Assembly: GCA_018816345.1 (NCBI GenBank)
Contig: JAHIWG010000143.1
Coordinates: 32,760-96,759, forward strand
Source of the DNA: Spirochaetota bacterium
GTDB lineage: Bacteria > Spirochaetota > Spirochaetia > Treponematales > UBA12059
Length of the DNA: 64,000 nucleotides
Direction: 5' to 3'
The notes beneath the pieces were generated by a model, which was not told the origin of the DNA, did no database searches, and was given only the letters and a program-made list of their open reading frames with translations. Position numbers and translations under genes: made by a program. Below, piece after piece: positions 46,367 through 55,795 of the stretch. Numbering within the stretch: position 1 is the first letter of the stretch; every line of letters starts with the position of its first letter.

Positions 46367-47062
46367 ATGGATACGACCAAGAGCGCCCACGAGGGCGAGT
46401 CGAAGCGATCCACGTCGTCGAGGCGCGAATTCTTACGCATAGCCGGCACGGGTCTAGCCGGCGCCTTCGCCGCCGCGGCGTTCGGATGCGTTAGCTTCGA
46501 TACTCGAGACGGCAGGAAAGTAAAAGTATGGGCCACGTCCTCGGGCGCCATCGTCCACGACCCTAACCGCTGCGTCGCTTGCAGGCGCTGCGAGACGGCG
46601 TGCACGGTACGGAACGACGGCAAGGGCTCGGCCTACATCTCCCGCATCAAGGTTTCCAGGAACCTCAATTACGGCATCGACGGCGTAAGCGCCGCGTACG
46701 CGACCTCCGTCGGCCAGATGGGCAACTTCCGCGTCGTGGGCGAGACCTGCAGGCAGTGCTCGCACCCGGCCTGCGGCGAAGCCTGTCCCGCCGGGGCCAT
46801 CTCGGCCGACAAGAAGACCGGGGCGAGGGTCGTCGACCAGCGCAAGTGCGTCGGCTGCGGCGCCTGCGAGCGCGCCTGCCCCTGGGGCATCGCGACCGTC
46901 GATCCCGAGACGGAGAAATCCACCAAGTGCCTCCTCTGCGGCGGCGACCCCAACTGCGCGAAGAACTGCCCGACGGGCGCCGTGAGGTTCTACCCGTGGG
47001 AAGAGGCCGAAGCCCTGCTATTCGCCCCGTCCGCCGACGCAACCAGCGGCGCGACCGCGTAA
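46367..47062 (+). CDS. ydhY: Tat-exported ferredoxin-like subunit, YdhY type
   Basis: A 231-residue electron-transfer protein with a twin-arginine signal (SSRREFLRIAGTGLAGAF) ending in a lipobox-like AAFGC. Four ferredoxin-type Cys clusters follow (CVACRRCETAC, CRQCSHPACGEAC, CVGCGACERAC, CLLCGGDPNCAKNC), enough for up to four 4Fe-4S centres. It closely resembles E. coli YdhY, the partner of YdhV, as I remember it. GGAGG lies seven bases before the ATG at 46367. It is the first gene of the operon, and tatA/tatC lie further down the same strand. Confidence 0.88.
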   Translation: MDTTKSAHEGESKRSTSSRREFLRIAGTGLAGAFAAAAFGCVSFDTRDGRKVKVWATSSGAIVHDPNRCVACRRCETACTVRNDGKGSAYISRIKVSRNLNYGIDGVSAAYATSVGQMGNFRVVGETCRQCSHPACGEACPAGAISADKKTGARVVDQRKCVGCGACERACPWGIATVDPETEKSTKCLLCGGDPNCAKNCPTGAVRFYPWEEAEALLFAPSADATSGATA

Positions 47063-47080
47063 GGAAGAGGAGATATCGAT

Positions 47081-49207
47081 ATGAGCGCTAACTACGGTTA
47101 TACCGGCAAGATCCTCAGGGTGAACCTCACCACGGGAAAGACCTGGACCGACGATACCATGAAATACAAGGACTTCATCGGCGGCGAAGGCATGTCCATG
47201 AAGATCATGTGGGACGAGGTGCCCGCCGGGACCCATCCCTTCGCCCCCGAGAACAAGATAGTCTTCGGAGCCGGCCCGCTCTGCGGCACCGGCGTGCCTT
47301 GCTCGGGCAGGACCAACATCACGAGCCTCCTGCCTTCAAACCCCTACCACGCGGTCTCCAGCTCCCACATGGGCGGCTACTTCTCCGTCGAGCTCAAGTA
47401 CGCCGGCTGGGACATGATAGTCGTCGAGGGCAGGAGCCCGAAGCCGGTGTGGCTACGCATCGAGGACGACAAGGTCAAGATCGAGGACGGCCGCTGGGTA
47501 TGGGGCAAGGGCATGTTCGACGCCATGGCCATGATCTCCAGCCAGGTAGGCAAGGAAGCCCAGATCGCGGCCATCGGGCCCGCGGGCGAGAACCAGCTGA
47601 ACCTCGCCGTGATCCGCACGGGAGCCTCCCACTCGGCCGGCGGCCACGGCGGCGTCATGGGCTCAAAGAATCTCAAGGCCATCGCGGTAAAAGGCACTGG
47701 ATCGGTGAAGATAGCTGCGAAGCCCGAGGAGATGATGGCTATCGACAAATACATGATGTCGATAATCGGAGCCAATAACCAGCACGTCGTGCCTCGCTTC
47801 CCGCAGCCCTGGGCCGAGTACACCAACTCGGGCAGCCGCTGGACCGCAAAGAAGGGCCTGTTCTGGGGCGCGGCCAACCCGCCCGTGGAGACCGGCGAGT
47901 GCTACCCCGAGGACATGCAGTCCGTGGGCCTGCGCACCCACAAGGCCTTCCAGGACCTGGGAGCCGTCGCCGAGAAGTACACGGTACGCATGGGCGGCTG
48001 CGCCCATTGTCCCATCCGATGCCATAGCCAGGTACGCATCCCGCAGCTCGAGGAGAAGTACGGCATCGATCCCAACGTCGCCAATACCTGCATGGGCTAT
48101 TCGAGCCCCACGGGCATCATGTTCAAGGGCACGCCCGACCTTCCCGGCCAGGAGAAGGGCGAGCAGTCGATGATCACCAAGACCCTCGGCTCGCACCTGG
48201 CCGACGATTACGGCGTTTGGTGCAACTACGGCCAGATAGGCCGCGACGTCGCCTGGGCCTATGACCACGGCGTATTCAAGCGGGTCCTGCCCGCGGAAGA
48301 GTACGCCTCCATTCCCTGGGACCTCCTCGAGAAGGGCGACCCCGCCTTCCTCGTCGACTTCTACGACCGCGTCGCCAACAAGAGGGGCGAGATATGGCAT
48401 ATCGCCGACGGCTCCTACTGGCTGGCCAAGCGCTGGAACCTCGGCGAGGAGTACTGGGCCTACGACAAGAACAAGCTATGGTCGAAGCTCGGTTTCCCCG
48501 TGCACCACGCCAACGAGTCCCAGTCGCAGGTCGGAGCCCTTATCTCCTGCTTCTCTAACAGGGACGCGCAGAACCATAGCCACTCGAATTTCGGTGCAGC
48601 CGGTATCCCCATCGATCTCCTCAAGGATATCGCAGCCGAGGAGTGGGGTTCCCGCGACGCCATAGACGCTCCTAAGAACTATAGTCCGATGAACGCCAGC
48701 AAAGCCAAGTTCGTCAAGTGGTCGCTGACGAGGACGCTGCTCCATAACTCGTTGACGCTGTGCAACTGGATGTGGCCGATGGCCACGAGCCCGCTCAAGG
48801 AGCGCAAGTACCGCGGCGACACCGGGCTCGAGGCGAAGTTCTACTCGCTCGTCACCGGCATCCAGAAGTCCAAGGAAGACCTCGACCTGGACGCCGAGCG
48901 ATCGTTCACGCTGTTCAGGGCGCTGACCGTGCGCGCCATGGGCACCGCCGACATGCGCAAGGACCACGACCAGACCACGTCGTGGGTCGTTACCGCCGAG
49001 AAGGGCAAGGACGGCAAGGCCATCCCCCAGTTCACCCCGGGCACCGACAGGATGACCCAGGACGACATGGAGCTAGGCCGCACCCTCGTGTACAAGGAGT
49101 TCGGCTGGGACGAGAAGACCGGAGCGCCGACCAGGGCCCGCCTCGAGGCTCTCGGCATGGCCGACGTAGCCGACGGGCTGGCCGCCAAGGGGCTCCTGCC
49201 CGCGTAA
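47081..49207 (+). CDS. ydhV: Aldehyde ferredoxin oxidoreductase family enzyme, YdhV type
   Basis: A 708-residue AOR-family oxidoreductase expected to hold a tungsten (or molybdenum) bis-pterin and one 4Fe-4S cluster. The cluster ligands match the family: C307-x2-C310-x3-C314 and C561. N-terminal GYTGKILRVNLTTG and C-terminal text closely recall E. coli YdhV. It has no signal peptide; export would be by hitch-hiking on the Tat signal of YdhY. The substrate is unknown for this branch. Codon use is cleaner (ATC rather than ATA) than in neighbours, which may mean high expression. Confidence 0.9.
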   Translation: MSANYGYTGKILRVNLTTGKTWTDDTMKYKDFIGGEGMSMKIMWDEVPAGTHPFAPENKIVFGAGPLCGTGVPCSGRTNITSLLPSNPYHAVSSSHMGGYFSVELKYAGWDMIVVEGRSPKPVWLRIEDDKVKIEDGRWVWGKGMFDAMAMISSQVGKEAQIAAIGPAGENQLNLAVIRTGASHSAGGHGGVMGSKNLKAIAVKGTGSVKIAAKPEEMMAIDKYMMSIIGANNQHVVPRFPQPWAEYTNSGSRWTAKKGLFWGAANPPVETGECYPEDMQSVGLRTHKAFQDLGAVAEKYTVRMGGCAHCPIRCHSQVRIPQLEEKYGIDPNVANTCMGYSSPTGIMFKGTPDLPGQEKGEQSMITKTLGSHLADDYGVWCNYGQIGRDVAWAYDHGVFKRVLPAEEYASIPWDLLEKGDPAFLVDFYDRVANKRGEIWHIADGSYWLAKRWNLGEEYWAYDKNKLWSKLGFPVHHANESQSQVGALISCFSNRDAQNHSHSNFGAAGIPIDLLKDIAAEEWGSRDAIDAPKNYSPMNASKAKFVKWSLTRTLLHNSLTLCNWMWPMATSPLKERKYRGDTGLEAKFYSLVTGIQKSKEDLDLDAERSFTLFRALTVRAMGTADMRKDHDQTTSWVVTAEKGKDGKAIPQFTPGTDRMTQDDMELGRTLVYKEFGWDEKTGAPTRARLEALGMADVADGLAAKGLLPA

Positions 49208-49231
49208 GGGCCGAGCGTCGATAGCAGACTC

Positions 49232-49266
49232 CGGGCGGGCGCGGCCGAACGGTCCGCGCCCGCCCG
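49232..49266 (+). terminator. Long hairpin between ydhV and ydhW
   Basis: A perfect 13-bp GC stem (49232-49244 with 49254-49266) with a 9-base loop, followed by only CTTTCC. It could protect the ydhYV message at its 3' end and reduce read-through. A TATACT (49303-49308) follows 50 bases before ydhW. Confidence 0.55.
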
Positions 49267-49351
49267 CTTTCCTAGGGCGTATCGCTCATCATTAAAAGCA
49301 GATATACTACACCGCGGCTCGCCTTCGAAGGCGGCGCGCACTGGAGCGACG

Positions 49352-49879
49352 ATGGCTGAAGAAACGGGCCTCGCTATGGCCCTCATGGACAAGATTCGGG
49401 CTGACTCGGCCGAGATCCGGCTAACGCCGTCCTCCGAGCTTCAGGTCCTGGTCCCCGAGGGCGCGGACGCCGAGTCCGTGCTGGAATCGGGATCCGGGCC
49501 CGACATCAAGACGATGCGCGGCTCCGCGGAGCGCTATTACTTTAGCGACCTGTCGATGACCGAGTCCTACGCGAAGCATCTCTATAGGCTCGCCGAGCGC
49601 GATCCCGTACGGCTCATAGCGGACACGACGCGCGACGAATCGAAGACGTATCCCCGGCCCACGCCCGTCGAGACCTTCCTCGAGCAGCCCTTCTCTATGG
49701 CGCGGTCGGAGATAGACGCCGCTATAGCCGCGATGGCGTCGATTCCGGAGTACGCCGACATACGTACGACGAGCGCCTCGAACGGCGCCCTGTACCTGTA
49801 CTCGGCTACCTACCTCGGAGACGCCCACGCGGCCGGGCTCGCCGAGTGGATAGAGGTCGGCCAGAAGGAGAACCCGTGA
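49352..49879 (+). CDS. YdhW-like accessory protein
   Basis: A 175-residue soluble protein. The stretch LYRLAERDPVRLIADTTRDESKTYPRPTPV (key part TYPRPTPVETF) and the ending ASNGALYLYSATYLGDAHA recall E. coli YdhW, which is encoded with YdhV. No cofactor motif is seen. Its stop overlaps the fdhD start (GTGA). I infer a role in YdhV assembly or as a complex subunit. Confidence 0.6.
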   Translation: MAEETGLAMALMDKIRADSAEIRLTPSSELQVLVPEGADAESVLESGSGPDIKTMRGSAERYYFSDLSMTESYAKHLYRLAERDPVRLIADTTRDESKTYPRPTPVETFLEQPFSMARSEIDAAIAAMASIPEYADIRTTSASNGALYLYSATYLGDAHAAGLAEWIEVGQKENP

Positions 49880-50661
49880 GCGTGGAATCGAAGCCGCTCG
49901 CCCCCGAGACGCCGGTAGAGCTAGTCGCGAACGGGGAGCGCGTGGCGGTGCTCATGTGCACGCCCCGGAACCTGGACGACCTCGCCGCCGGGCACCTGTT
50001 CTCGCGCGGCATGCTCAAGGACGCGTCCAGGGTACTGACGATAGGCGCCTGCGCCGACCTCCGCGTCATGACCGTGGTCGCGCCCGGCGCCGTCGGCGCG
50101 GATAGCCTCGGGCTCGGCCAGGTAGTAGCCTCGGGCTGCGGATCCGGGTCGGCGATCGCCGATCCTTCCGTCCTCGGGCGGGTACCCCCGGGCTTCTCGG
50201 TCGGGCTAGGGACCCTCAAGGCATGGTCCGCCGCCATGTTCAGGGCCGCGGAGCTGTACCGCGAGACTGGCGGCATGCATTGCGCGTCCCTGGCCCTGCT
50301 CGAGGGCGGCCCGGCGCCTACCGGACCGGCGGCCGGGGCGTCCATGGACGGCGCGCCCGAGTCGGCCGCCTACTTCACCGTCAGGGAGGACGTCGGGCGG
50401 CATAACGCGGTAGACAAGGTCATCGGACGCGCCTTCGTCGATAGGGTGGATTTCTCGTCCTCCGTCATCCTGACGAGCGGGCGCATCGCCGCCGACATGA
50501 TCCTGAAGGCCGTCGCGGCCAAGGTGCCGGTGCTCGTCTCCAGGAGCATACCCACGACGACCGCGTACGAGCTGGCCCTGGCCGCCGGCGTCACTCTCGT
50601 CGGGCGTATCGGCGACGGCGAACCGATCGTGTATACTAGTCCGGAGCGGATCCGGCGTTGA
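49876..50661 (+). CDS. fdhD: Sulfur-carrier / sulfurtransferase FdhD
   Basis: FdhD passes sulfur from a cysteine desulfurase to the Mo/W-bisPGD cofactor of formate dehydrogenases. The 261-residue protein has REDVGRHNAVDKVIG and TSGRIAADMILKA. The usual C-x2-C pair is reduced to one cysteine (SGCGSGSA), leaving the first, functionally important one. No formate dehydrogenase is in the window, so its client is probably YdhV or an enzyme elsewhere. I start at the GTG 49876, which overlaps the ydhW stop. Confidence 0.85.
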   Translation: MSVESKPLAPETPVELVANGERVAVLMCTPRNLDDLAAGHLFSRGMLKDASRVLTIGACADLRVMTVVAPGAVGADSLGLGQVVASGCGSGSAIADPSVLGRVPPGFSVGLGTLKAWSAAMFRAAELYRETGGMHCASLALLEGGPAPTGPAAGASMDGAPESAAYFTVREDVGRHNAVDKVIGRAFVDRVDFSSSVILTSGRIAADMILKAVAAKVPVLVSRSIPTTTAYELALAAGVTLVGRIGDGEPIVYTSPERIRR

Positions 50662-50747
50662 TAGTAACGGCCGCCAGGCACTCGGCGGGCGGCCGATAGA
50701 CAGTATATCGGGTAGGCCCAAGAACGGGCCCCCGGGAAGGAACCGGT

Positions 50748-50990
50748 ATGTTTGGTCGCATCGGGCCCATGGAGCTCATCCTCATCCTCGTGATAGCGCT
50801 TATCATCTTCGGGCCGAAGAAGCTCCCGGAGATAGGCAAGGCCATAGGCAACGCTATACGCGAATTCAAGAAGCATTCGAGCAAGGTCAGCGAGGACCTC
50901 GAGGACGCCGTCTCCGGCGCTAACGAGGATCCCAAGATAGAGAGCGCCAAGAAGGCCGGAAGCGATTCCGAGGATAAGAAGAAGGCGTAG
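50748..50990 (+). CDS. tatA: Twin-arginine translocase subunit TatA
   Basis: An 80-residue protein: short N-terminal membrane helix ([15 protein letters not shown]), the [14 protein letters not shown] hinge, an amphipathic helix and a charged tail. It forms the Tat pore. Its position after ydhYVW-fdhD suggests the pathway is dedicated here to exporting the YdhY-YdhV complex. Confidence 0.93.
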   Translation: MFGRIGPMELILILVIALIIFGPKKLPEIGKAIGNAIREFKKHSSKVSEDLEDAVSGANEDPKIESAKKAGSDSEDKKKA

Positions 50991-51022
50991 AGGGGCCTCT
51001 CCCCGCGCCAAGCCCGCCTGGA

Positions 51023-51769
51023 ATGGATACCGTAAAACCGATGGAACAAAAGACGATGACATTCTGGGAGCACGTGGCGGAATTGCGCTGGAGGCTGCTC
51101 GTCGCGGCGCTCGCCCTCGTGGCGGGCACCGTGGCCTGCTTCTTCTTCGTGGAGCCGGCCGCCGAGTTCATTTCTAGGCCGGTAGGCGACATGCAGTTCG
51201 TCTACCTGTCGCCGCCCGAGCTCTTCATGTCGTACGTTAGGATAGCCCTGCTCGGCGGGCTCGTCGTCGCGTCCCCTATCATCCTCTTCGAGCTATGGCT
51301 GTTCGTGCGGCCCGGCCTGTCCAGGCGAGAGCGGCTGTCCTTGCTGGCCGGGCTATTCTTCGGCGCCGTCTTCTTCGCCGTCGGCGCGTCGTTCTCGTTC
51401 TTCGTAATAGTCCCGTTCAGCCTCAGGTTCTTCCTCCAGTACCAGAACGAGGCCGTCAAGGCGATGTTCTCGTTCTCCGAGTACGTCGGCTTCATAGGCT
51501 CCATGGTGATTTCCTTCGGGGCCGCGTTCGAGCTGCCCATCGTGGTATCGTTCCTCGCCGGGCTCGGCGTGGTGACGGGGACGGGCCTGGCTCGCGTTCG
51601 CGGGGTGGCGGTCATACTGATATTCGTCGCCGCCGCGGTCATAACGCCGCCGGACGTCGTCTCGCAGGTCCTGCTCGGCGTTCCCCTGGTGCTCCTGTTC
51701 GAGCTGTCCATAGGCCTCGCCAAGGGGCAGGAGAAGCGTAGGATAAAGCGGCTGGGCCTCGAGGATTGA
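51023..51769 (+). CDS. tatC: Twin-arginine translocase subunit TatC
   Basis: A 248-residue protein with six membrane helices. The N-terminal EHVAELRWR and the periplasmic-loop SPPELF match the receptor that binds the twin-arginine motif. It follows tatA by 32 bases. No tatB is present; the TatA here may do both jobs, as in minimal Tat systems. An inner ATG at 51041 is also possible. Confidence 0.94.
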   Translation: MDTVKPMEQKTMTFWEHVAELRWRLLVAALALVAGTVACFFFVEPAAEFISRPVGDMQFVYLSPPELFMSYVRIALLGGLVVASPIILFELWLFVRPGLSRRERLSLLAGLFFGAVFFAVGASFSFFVIVPFSLRFFLQYQNEAVKAMFSFSEYVGFIGSMVISFGAAFELPIVVSFLAGLGVVTGTGLARVRGVAVILIFVAAAVITPPDVVSQVLLGVPLVLLFELSIGLAKGQEKRRIKRLGLED

Positions 51770-51824
51770 GGCCCTAGCGGGCGGCCTCCCGCCAGGACGC
51801 CCCGGCCGTCGCGCTATGCGCGTC

Positions 51825-51846
51825 GCGGCCGCCGCCCGGCGGCCGC
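51825..51846. terminator. Hairpin between convergent tatC and glnN
   Basis: A perfect 9-bp GC stem, GCGGCCGCC/GGCGGCCGC, with a GCCC loop. Weaker inverted repeats surround it (51781-51824). There is no T run on either strand; it is probably a bidirectional barrier or Rho-assisted. Confidence 0.5.
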
Positions 51847-51854
51847 CCGCTGGC

Positions 51855-53975
51855 TTACAGCTTGAACAGCAATTCCTCGTAGGTAGGCAGGGGCCAGGCC
51901 TTCCTCTCGACCAGCTTCTCCGCCGCGTCGACCCCGGCCCGTAGCCTGGCCATCAGCGGCACGACTCGCTCCCGGTAGGCCTTGGCCTGCGCCAGGTCGT
52001 CGTCCACCTCCTGCGCGTCCAGCAAGGCGCGCTCCAGCCTGTCGGTCTCGTCGTATATCTCCCCGGAGAGCTCCGCGAGCCGCTTGGCGCGCTTCTCGGC
52101 GGCGGCGCTCGACGCGCCTATCGCCGCCAGAGCCGACGCGTCGCGCGCCAGGGAGCCCGCGAACGAGGCGACCGCTGGGAAGACTATGCGCTTCGCCATG
52201 TCGACCATGACGCCCGCCTCGATGTTTATCTGCTTGGAATACTTCTCGAGGTATATGAGGTATCGGCTCTCGGCCTCCGCGCGCGTCATCACCTTGTGCC
52301 GCTCGAAGAGCTCGACGCTCTCCTTCTGGACGAGCACGGGCAGCGCGTCCACCGTAGCCTTGACGTTGGGCAGGAGCCTCCTCTCCGCCTCCTTGACCCA
52401 CTCGTCGGAGTAGCCGTTACCGTTGAACACGACCCTGCGATGCCTGGAGTAGGATACCCGGATGACGTCCCGTATCGCGGCGATCTTGTCGTCGGCGCGC
52501 TCCAGGGCGTCGGCGAATTCCGAGAGGACCTGGGCCACGGCGGTGTTCAGGTAGGTGTTGGGCGTGGCTATGGACTGCGAGGAGCCGACCATGCGGAACT
52601 CGAACTTATTGCCTGTAAAGGCGAAGGGGCTCGTGCGGTTGCGGTCGGAGATGTCGATGGGCAGGCGGGGCAGGCTCGTGACGCCTAGCTCTATCGTGTG
52701 GCCGCCCTTGGCCGAGTGCTCCTTGCCGTCGACTATCTCGTCAAGTATGGCGCATAGCTGCTCCCCGAAGAATACGGATATTATCGCCGGCGGGGCCTCG
52801 TTGGCCCCGAGTCGGTGATCGTTGCCGGCTATCGCGGCCGACGAGCGGAGGAGGAGGGCGTAGCGGTCGACGGCCTCGACTATCGCGGTTATGAAGAGGA
52901 GGAACCTCGCGTTAGACTCGGGGTTCTCGCCGGGCTCGAGCAGGTTCACGCCGTCGTCGGTGGCCATGGACCAGTTATTGTGCTTCCCCGAGCCGTTCAC
53001 GCCGGCGAAGGGCTTCTCGTGGAGGAGGGCCTCCATGCCGTGCCTCTGGGCGACCTTCTTTATAGTCTCCATCACGAGCTGGTTGGAGTCCACGGCGACG
53101 TTGGTCGTGCTGAAGATTGGCGCGAGCTCGAACTGGTTGGGCGCGACCTCGTTATGCTGGGTCTTGGCGGCGACTCCTACCTTCCATAGCTCGTAATTTA
53201 GGTCCCGCATATAGGCGGCGACGCGCTCGTTGATGGCGCCGTAGTAGTGGTCTTCCATCTCCTGGCCCTTGGCCGGCATGGATCCGAACACGGTCCGCCC
53301 GGTGAGCATGAGGTCCGGCCTCTCGTCGAAGTAGGCCTTGTCCACGAGGAAGTACTCCTGCTCGGGGCCGACCGTCGTGATGACGCGCTTGGCGCTGACG
53401 TTGCCGAGCGCCCTGAGTATCCTCATCGCCTGCCTGTCCAGGCAGTCCATCGACCTGAGGAGCGGCACCTTCTTATCGAGGGCGTGGCCGTAGTAGCTGA
53501 AAAAGGCCGTGGGTATGCAGAGGGTCGTGCCCGTGGGATCCTGCTTGAGGAAGGCCGGGCTCGTCGCGTCCCAGGCCGTGTAGCCGCGGGCTTCGAAGGT
53601 CGCGCGGAGGCCCCCGGACGGGAAGCTCGAGGCGTCGGGCTCGCCCTTTATGAGCTCCTTGCCGGAGAATTCCATCAGGACCCTGCCGTCGCCGGTCGGG
53701 GCGATGAACGATTCGTGCTTCTCGGCGGTCAGGCCGGTCAGGGGGTGGAACCAGTGCGTGTAGTGGGTCGCGCCCTTCTCGATGGCCCAGGCCTTCATCG
53801 CGTCCGCGACGATATCCGCGACGGAGAGCGATAGCTCCCGCTCGCCCGCCTGTACCGACAGGAGCTCCTTGAACGTCGCTTTCGGGAGCCATTCCCTCAT
53901 AACGGCGTTGGAGAAGCAGTTGCACCCGAATAGCTCGGTCACCGGCGTCGCGGCATAGTCGATTTGGCTTTTCAT
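51855..53975 (-). CDS. glnN: Glutamine synthetase type III
   Basis: A 706-residue GSIII, the long type found in Bacteroides, cyanobacteria and spirochaetes. Landmarks: [22 protein letters not shown] start, [47 protein letters not shown] and [16 protein letters not shown]. It fixes ammonium into glutamine. The second of two consecutive ATGs (53975) has AAGGGG at the better spacing. A sigma-54 promoter lies just upstream. The adjacent activator gene probably controls it. Confidence 0.94.
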   Translation of the reverse strand: MKSQIDYAATPVTELFGCNCFSNAVMREWLPKATFKELLSVQAGERELSLSVADIVADAMKAWAIEKGATHYTHWFHPLTGLTAEKHESFIAPTGDGRVLMEFSGKELIKGEPDASSFPSGGLRATFEARGYTAWDATSPAFLKQDPTGTTLCIPTAFFSYYGHALDKKVPLLRSMDCLDRQAMRILRALGNVSAKRVITTVGPEQEYFLVDKAYFDERPDLMLTGRTVFGSMPAKGQEMEDHYYGAINERVAAYMRDLNYELWKVGVAAKTQHNEVAPNQFELAPIFSTTNVAVDSNQLVMETIKKVAQRHGMEALLHEKPFAGVNGSGKHNNWSMATDDGVNLLEPGENPESNARFLLFITAIVEAVDRYALLLRSSAAIAGNDHRLGANEAPPAIISVFFGEQLCAILDEIVDGKEHSAKGGHTIELGVTSLPRLPIDISDRNRTSPFAFTGNKFEFRMVGSSQSIATPNTYLNTAVAQVLSEFADALERADDKIAAIRDVIRVSYSRHRRVVFNGNGYSDEWVKEAERRLLPNVKATVDALPVLVQKESVELFERHKVMTRAEAESRYLIYLEKYSKQINIEAGVMVDMAKRIVFPAVASFAGSLARDASALAAIGASSAAAEKRAKRLAELSGEIYDETDRLERALLDAQEVDDDLAQAKAYRERVVPLMARLRAGVDAAEKLVERKAWPLPTYEELLFKL

Positions 53976-54010
53976 CATTTCCCCTTGTAATCGATGTTGC
54001 AAGAAGTAAT

Positions 54011-54025
54011 GCAATGAGCGTGCCA
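54011..54025 (-). promoter_or_regulatory. Sigma-54 promoter of glnN
   Basis: On the minus strand, TGGCAC (54025-54020), five bases, TTGC (54014-54011): an exact match to the -24/-12 consensus. Transcription would start near 54000, about 25 bases before the glnN start. Confidence 0.9.
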
Positions 54026-54131
54026 AAACTTAATATTAAATGTAATATTGGCAGCGATCGCTTAATACTCAACCAGGAGGGTAATGAATCTATTCATCGC
54101 TATAGTAATACCTAGTCAAGCCGGGATTAAC

Positions 54132-54145
54132 ATACTAAAATGTAG
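54132..54145. repeat. CTAC-N6-GTAG element, copy A (glnN upstream)
   Basis: ATACTAAAATGTAG, two differences from copy C. It is centred about 138 bases upstream of the glnN start site, in enhancer range, and 30 bases (three helical turns) from copy B. Confidence 0.55.
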
Positions 54146-54161
54146 GAAAAATATCAGAAAG

Positions 54162-54175
54162 CTACGATTATGTAG
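54162..54175. repeat. CTAC-N6-GTAG element, copy B (glnN upstream)
   Basis: CTACGATTATGTAG. It overlaps the last codons of the activator gene and lies three helical turns from copy A. Confidence 0.6.
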
Positions 54176-55763
54176 GCCTATAGAGTTTCCATTGTATGCC
54201 GTAGTGATGGACGCGAAGTCCCATCTGTCGCTCGCTTATTCCTAGCCTCCTGGACGCCGCGGCCATATTACCGCCGCTGATCTTCAGGGACTCGACGATC
54301 ATCTCCTTCTCTATGCGCGAGATCGCCGCCTCGAGCGTCGCCGTCGGCTCCGTATGGGTCGAGGACGCCGACTGAAGGCTGGGAGGGAGGTGGTAGGAGT
54401 GGATGACCATATCGGTAGACAGGATCACGGCGCGCTCGATGCAGTTCTCTAGCTCGCGGACATTGCCCGGCCAATGGTAGCTCATCAGTAAGTCTATCGC
54501 AGGGCTAGAGATACGCTTAATAGGCTTTTCGTTCTTCCTAGCGTATCTCTCCGCGAAGTGATCCGCTAGGAGGACTATGTCGCTTTTCCGTTCCCGTAGC
54601 GGAGGGACCCGGATGGGGAAGACGTTTAAGCGGTAGAAGAGGTCTTCCCTGAATCGGCCTTCCCGGATCTCGTCCTCGAGCCGCCTATTGGTAGCGACGA
54701 TCACTCGCACGTCGACCTTCACGGTCGACATGCCTCCGACGCGCTCTATCTCCCGTTCCTGGAGCACCCGTAGGAGCTTGACCTGGACCTGCTGAGAGAG
54801 CTCGCCAATCTCGTCCAGGAAGAGCGTGCCCCCGTGCGCCAGCTCGAAGCGCCCCTTGCGTTGGCTCGCGGCTCCCGTGAACGCACCCTTCTCATGCCCG
54901 AACAGCTCGCTCTCTATGACCGATTCGGGTAGCGCCGAGCAATTTACCTTTATAAGCGGGCCTCCGGAGCGCCGCGACAAGGCGTGTATCTCGGCTGCGA
55001 CCAGTTCCTTTCCAGTGCCGCTCTCGCCGTTTATAAGCACGGTCGCGTCGCTCGTCGCGACTTGGACCATCAGCTCCCGCATCGCGCGCATGGCGGCGCT
55101 GGCGCCCACTATGCCCCCCGTCGCCTCCGCGCGACTCTCGCCTAAGGTAGAGCCGGTTCGTTCGCGCTCGTCATCGAAATCGGGGCAGCCGACGCGCAAC
55201 CTGAGACGCTCCTCGAGGATGCGTTCCCGGAGCTTGGCCGATTCGGCTATCATCGCCGAAACGCGCTCGAGCAGTCCCGTATCATCGGCCAAGGATCGCT
55301 CCCGTCCCTCCGACGGGCCGCGCTCGGCGCTCAGCGTGCCTATGACCGAGTCCCCGGCGCGTATAGGCACGCAATAGAAGGCGACGCCGGCAAGATCGCG
55401 CGCCTCGCGCCTGCCCGCCCTGTTCAGGAAGCGGGCGTCCTTGGAAATGTCCGCTACCTGGAGCGTATTGCCCGACTCGAAGACCCTCCCGATGAGGCCC
55501 TCGCCGAGCCTGTACCGGCCTCGCTCCCTATCCTCGTCGCCGAGGCCTCGGGCCGCCTCTATCCTGAGCGTGCCGTCGGCGCGGTCGAGGAGGGTAACGG
55601 CGCCGCGGGAGAGTCCCGTCCGCGCCTCCAGCAGTTCCAGGAGAGGGCCGAGCGCTCCCCGGAGGTCGGCGTGCCTATCGAGTATCCTCGACAGGTCGAA
55701 CAGGACGGTAAGCCGTTCGAGTTCCTTCCTGCAGTCTGTCTGAGCTTCGTCGTCCGTCTTCAT
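54168..55763 (-). CDS. Sigma-54-dependent activator, NifA-like (GAF-AAA-Fis)
   Basis: A 531-residue enhancer-binding protein: an N-terminal GAF domain (about 20-175), the AAA+ domain with Walker A GESGTGKE, the sigma-54 contact loop GAFTGA and Walker [11 protein letters not shown], and a C-terminal Fis-type helix-turn-helix ([24 protein letters not shown]). The architecture and C-terminus are those of NifA-type activators. No receiver domain is present, so control is through the GAF ligand. It lies directly upstream of glnN and behind the tungsten-cofactor genes. There is no ribosome-binding site; copy C of the repeat lies just before the start. Confidence 0.88.
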   Translation of the reverse strand: MKTDDEAQTDCRKELERLTVLFDLSRILDRHADLRGALGPLLELLEARTGLSRGAVTLLDRADGTLRIEAARGLGDEDRERGRYRLGEGLIGRVFESGNTLQVADISKDARFLNRAGRREARDLAGVAFYCVPIRAGDSVIGTLSAERGPSEGRERSLADDTGLLERVSAMIAESAKLRERILEERLRLRVGCPDFDDERERTGSTLGESRAEATGGIVGASAAMRAMRELMVQVATSDATVLINGESGTGKELVAAEIHALSRRSGGPLIKVNCSALPESVIESELFGHEKGAFTGAASQRKGRFELAHGGTLFLDEIGELSQQVQVKLLRVLQEREIERVGGMSTVKVDVRVIVATNRRLEDEIREGRFREDLFYRLNVFPIRVPPLRERKSDIVLLADHFAERYARKNEKPIKRISSPAIDLLMSYHWPGNVRELENCIERAVILSTDMVIHSYHLPPSLQSASSTHTEPTATLEAAISRIEKEMIVESLKISGGNMAAASRRLGISERQMGLRVHHYGIQWKLYRPT

Positions 55764-55775
55764 GACGGAATAATG

Positions 55776-55789
55776 CTACGAAAATGTAG
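55776..55789. repeat. CTAC-N6-GTAG element, copy C (activator upstream)
   Basis: CTACGAAAATGTAG, 13 bases before the activator start codon. A bound activator here would block its own expression, suggesting negative autoregulation. Confidence 0.6.
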
Positions 55790-55795
55790 GATTAC

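Noticed and set aside
54132..54175. NifA binding sites upstream of glnN
   Set aside because: The repeats are CTAC-N6-GTAG, not TGT-N10-ACA, and no nif genes are in the window; I therefore do not call the activator NifA.
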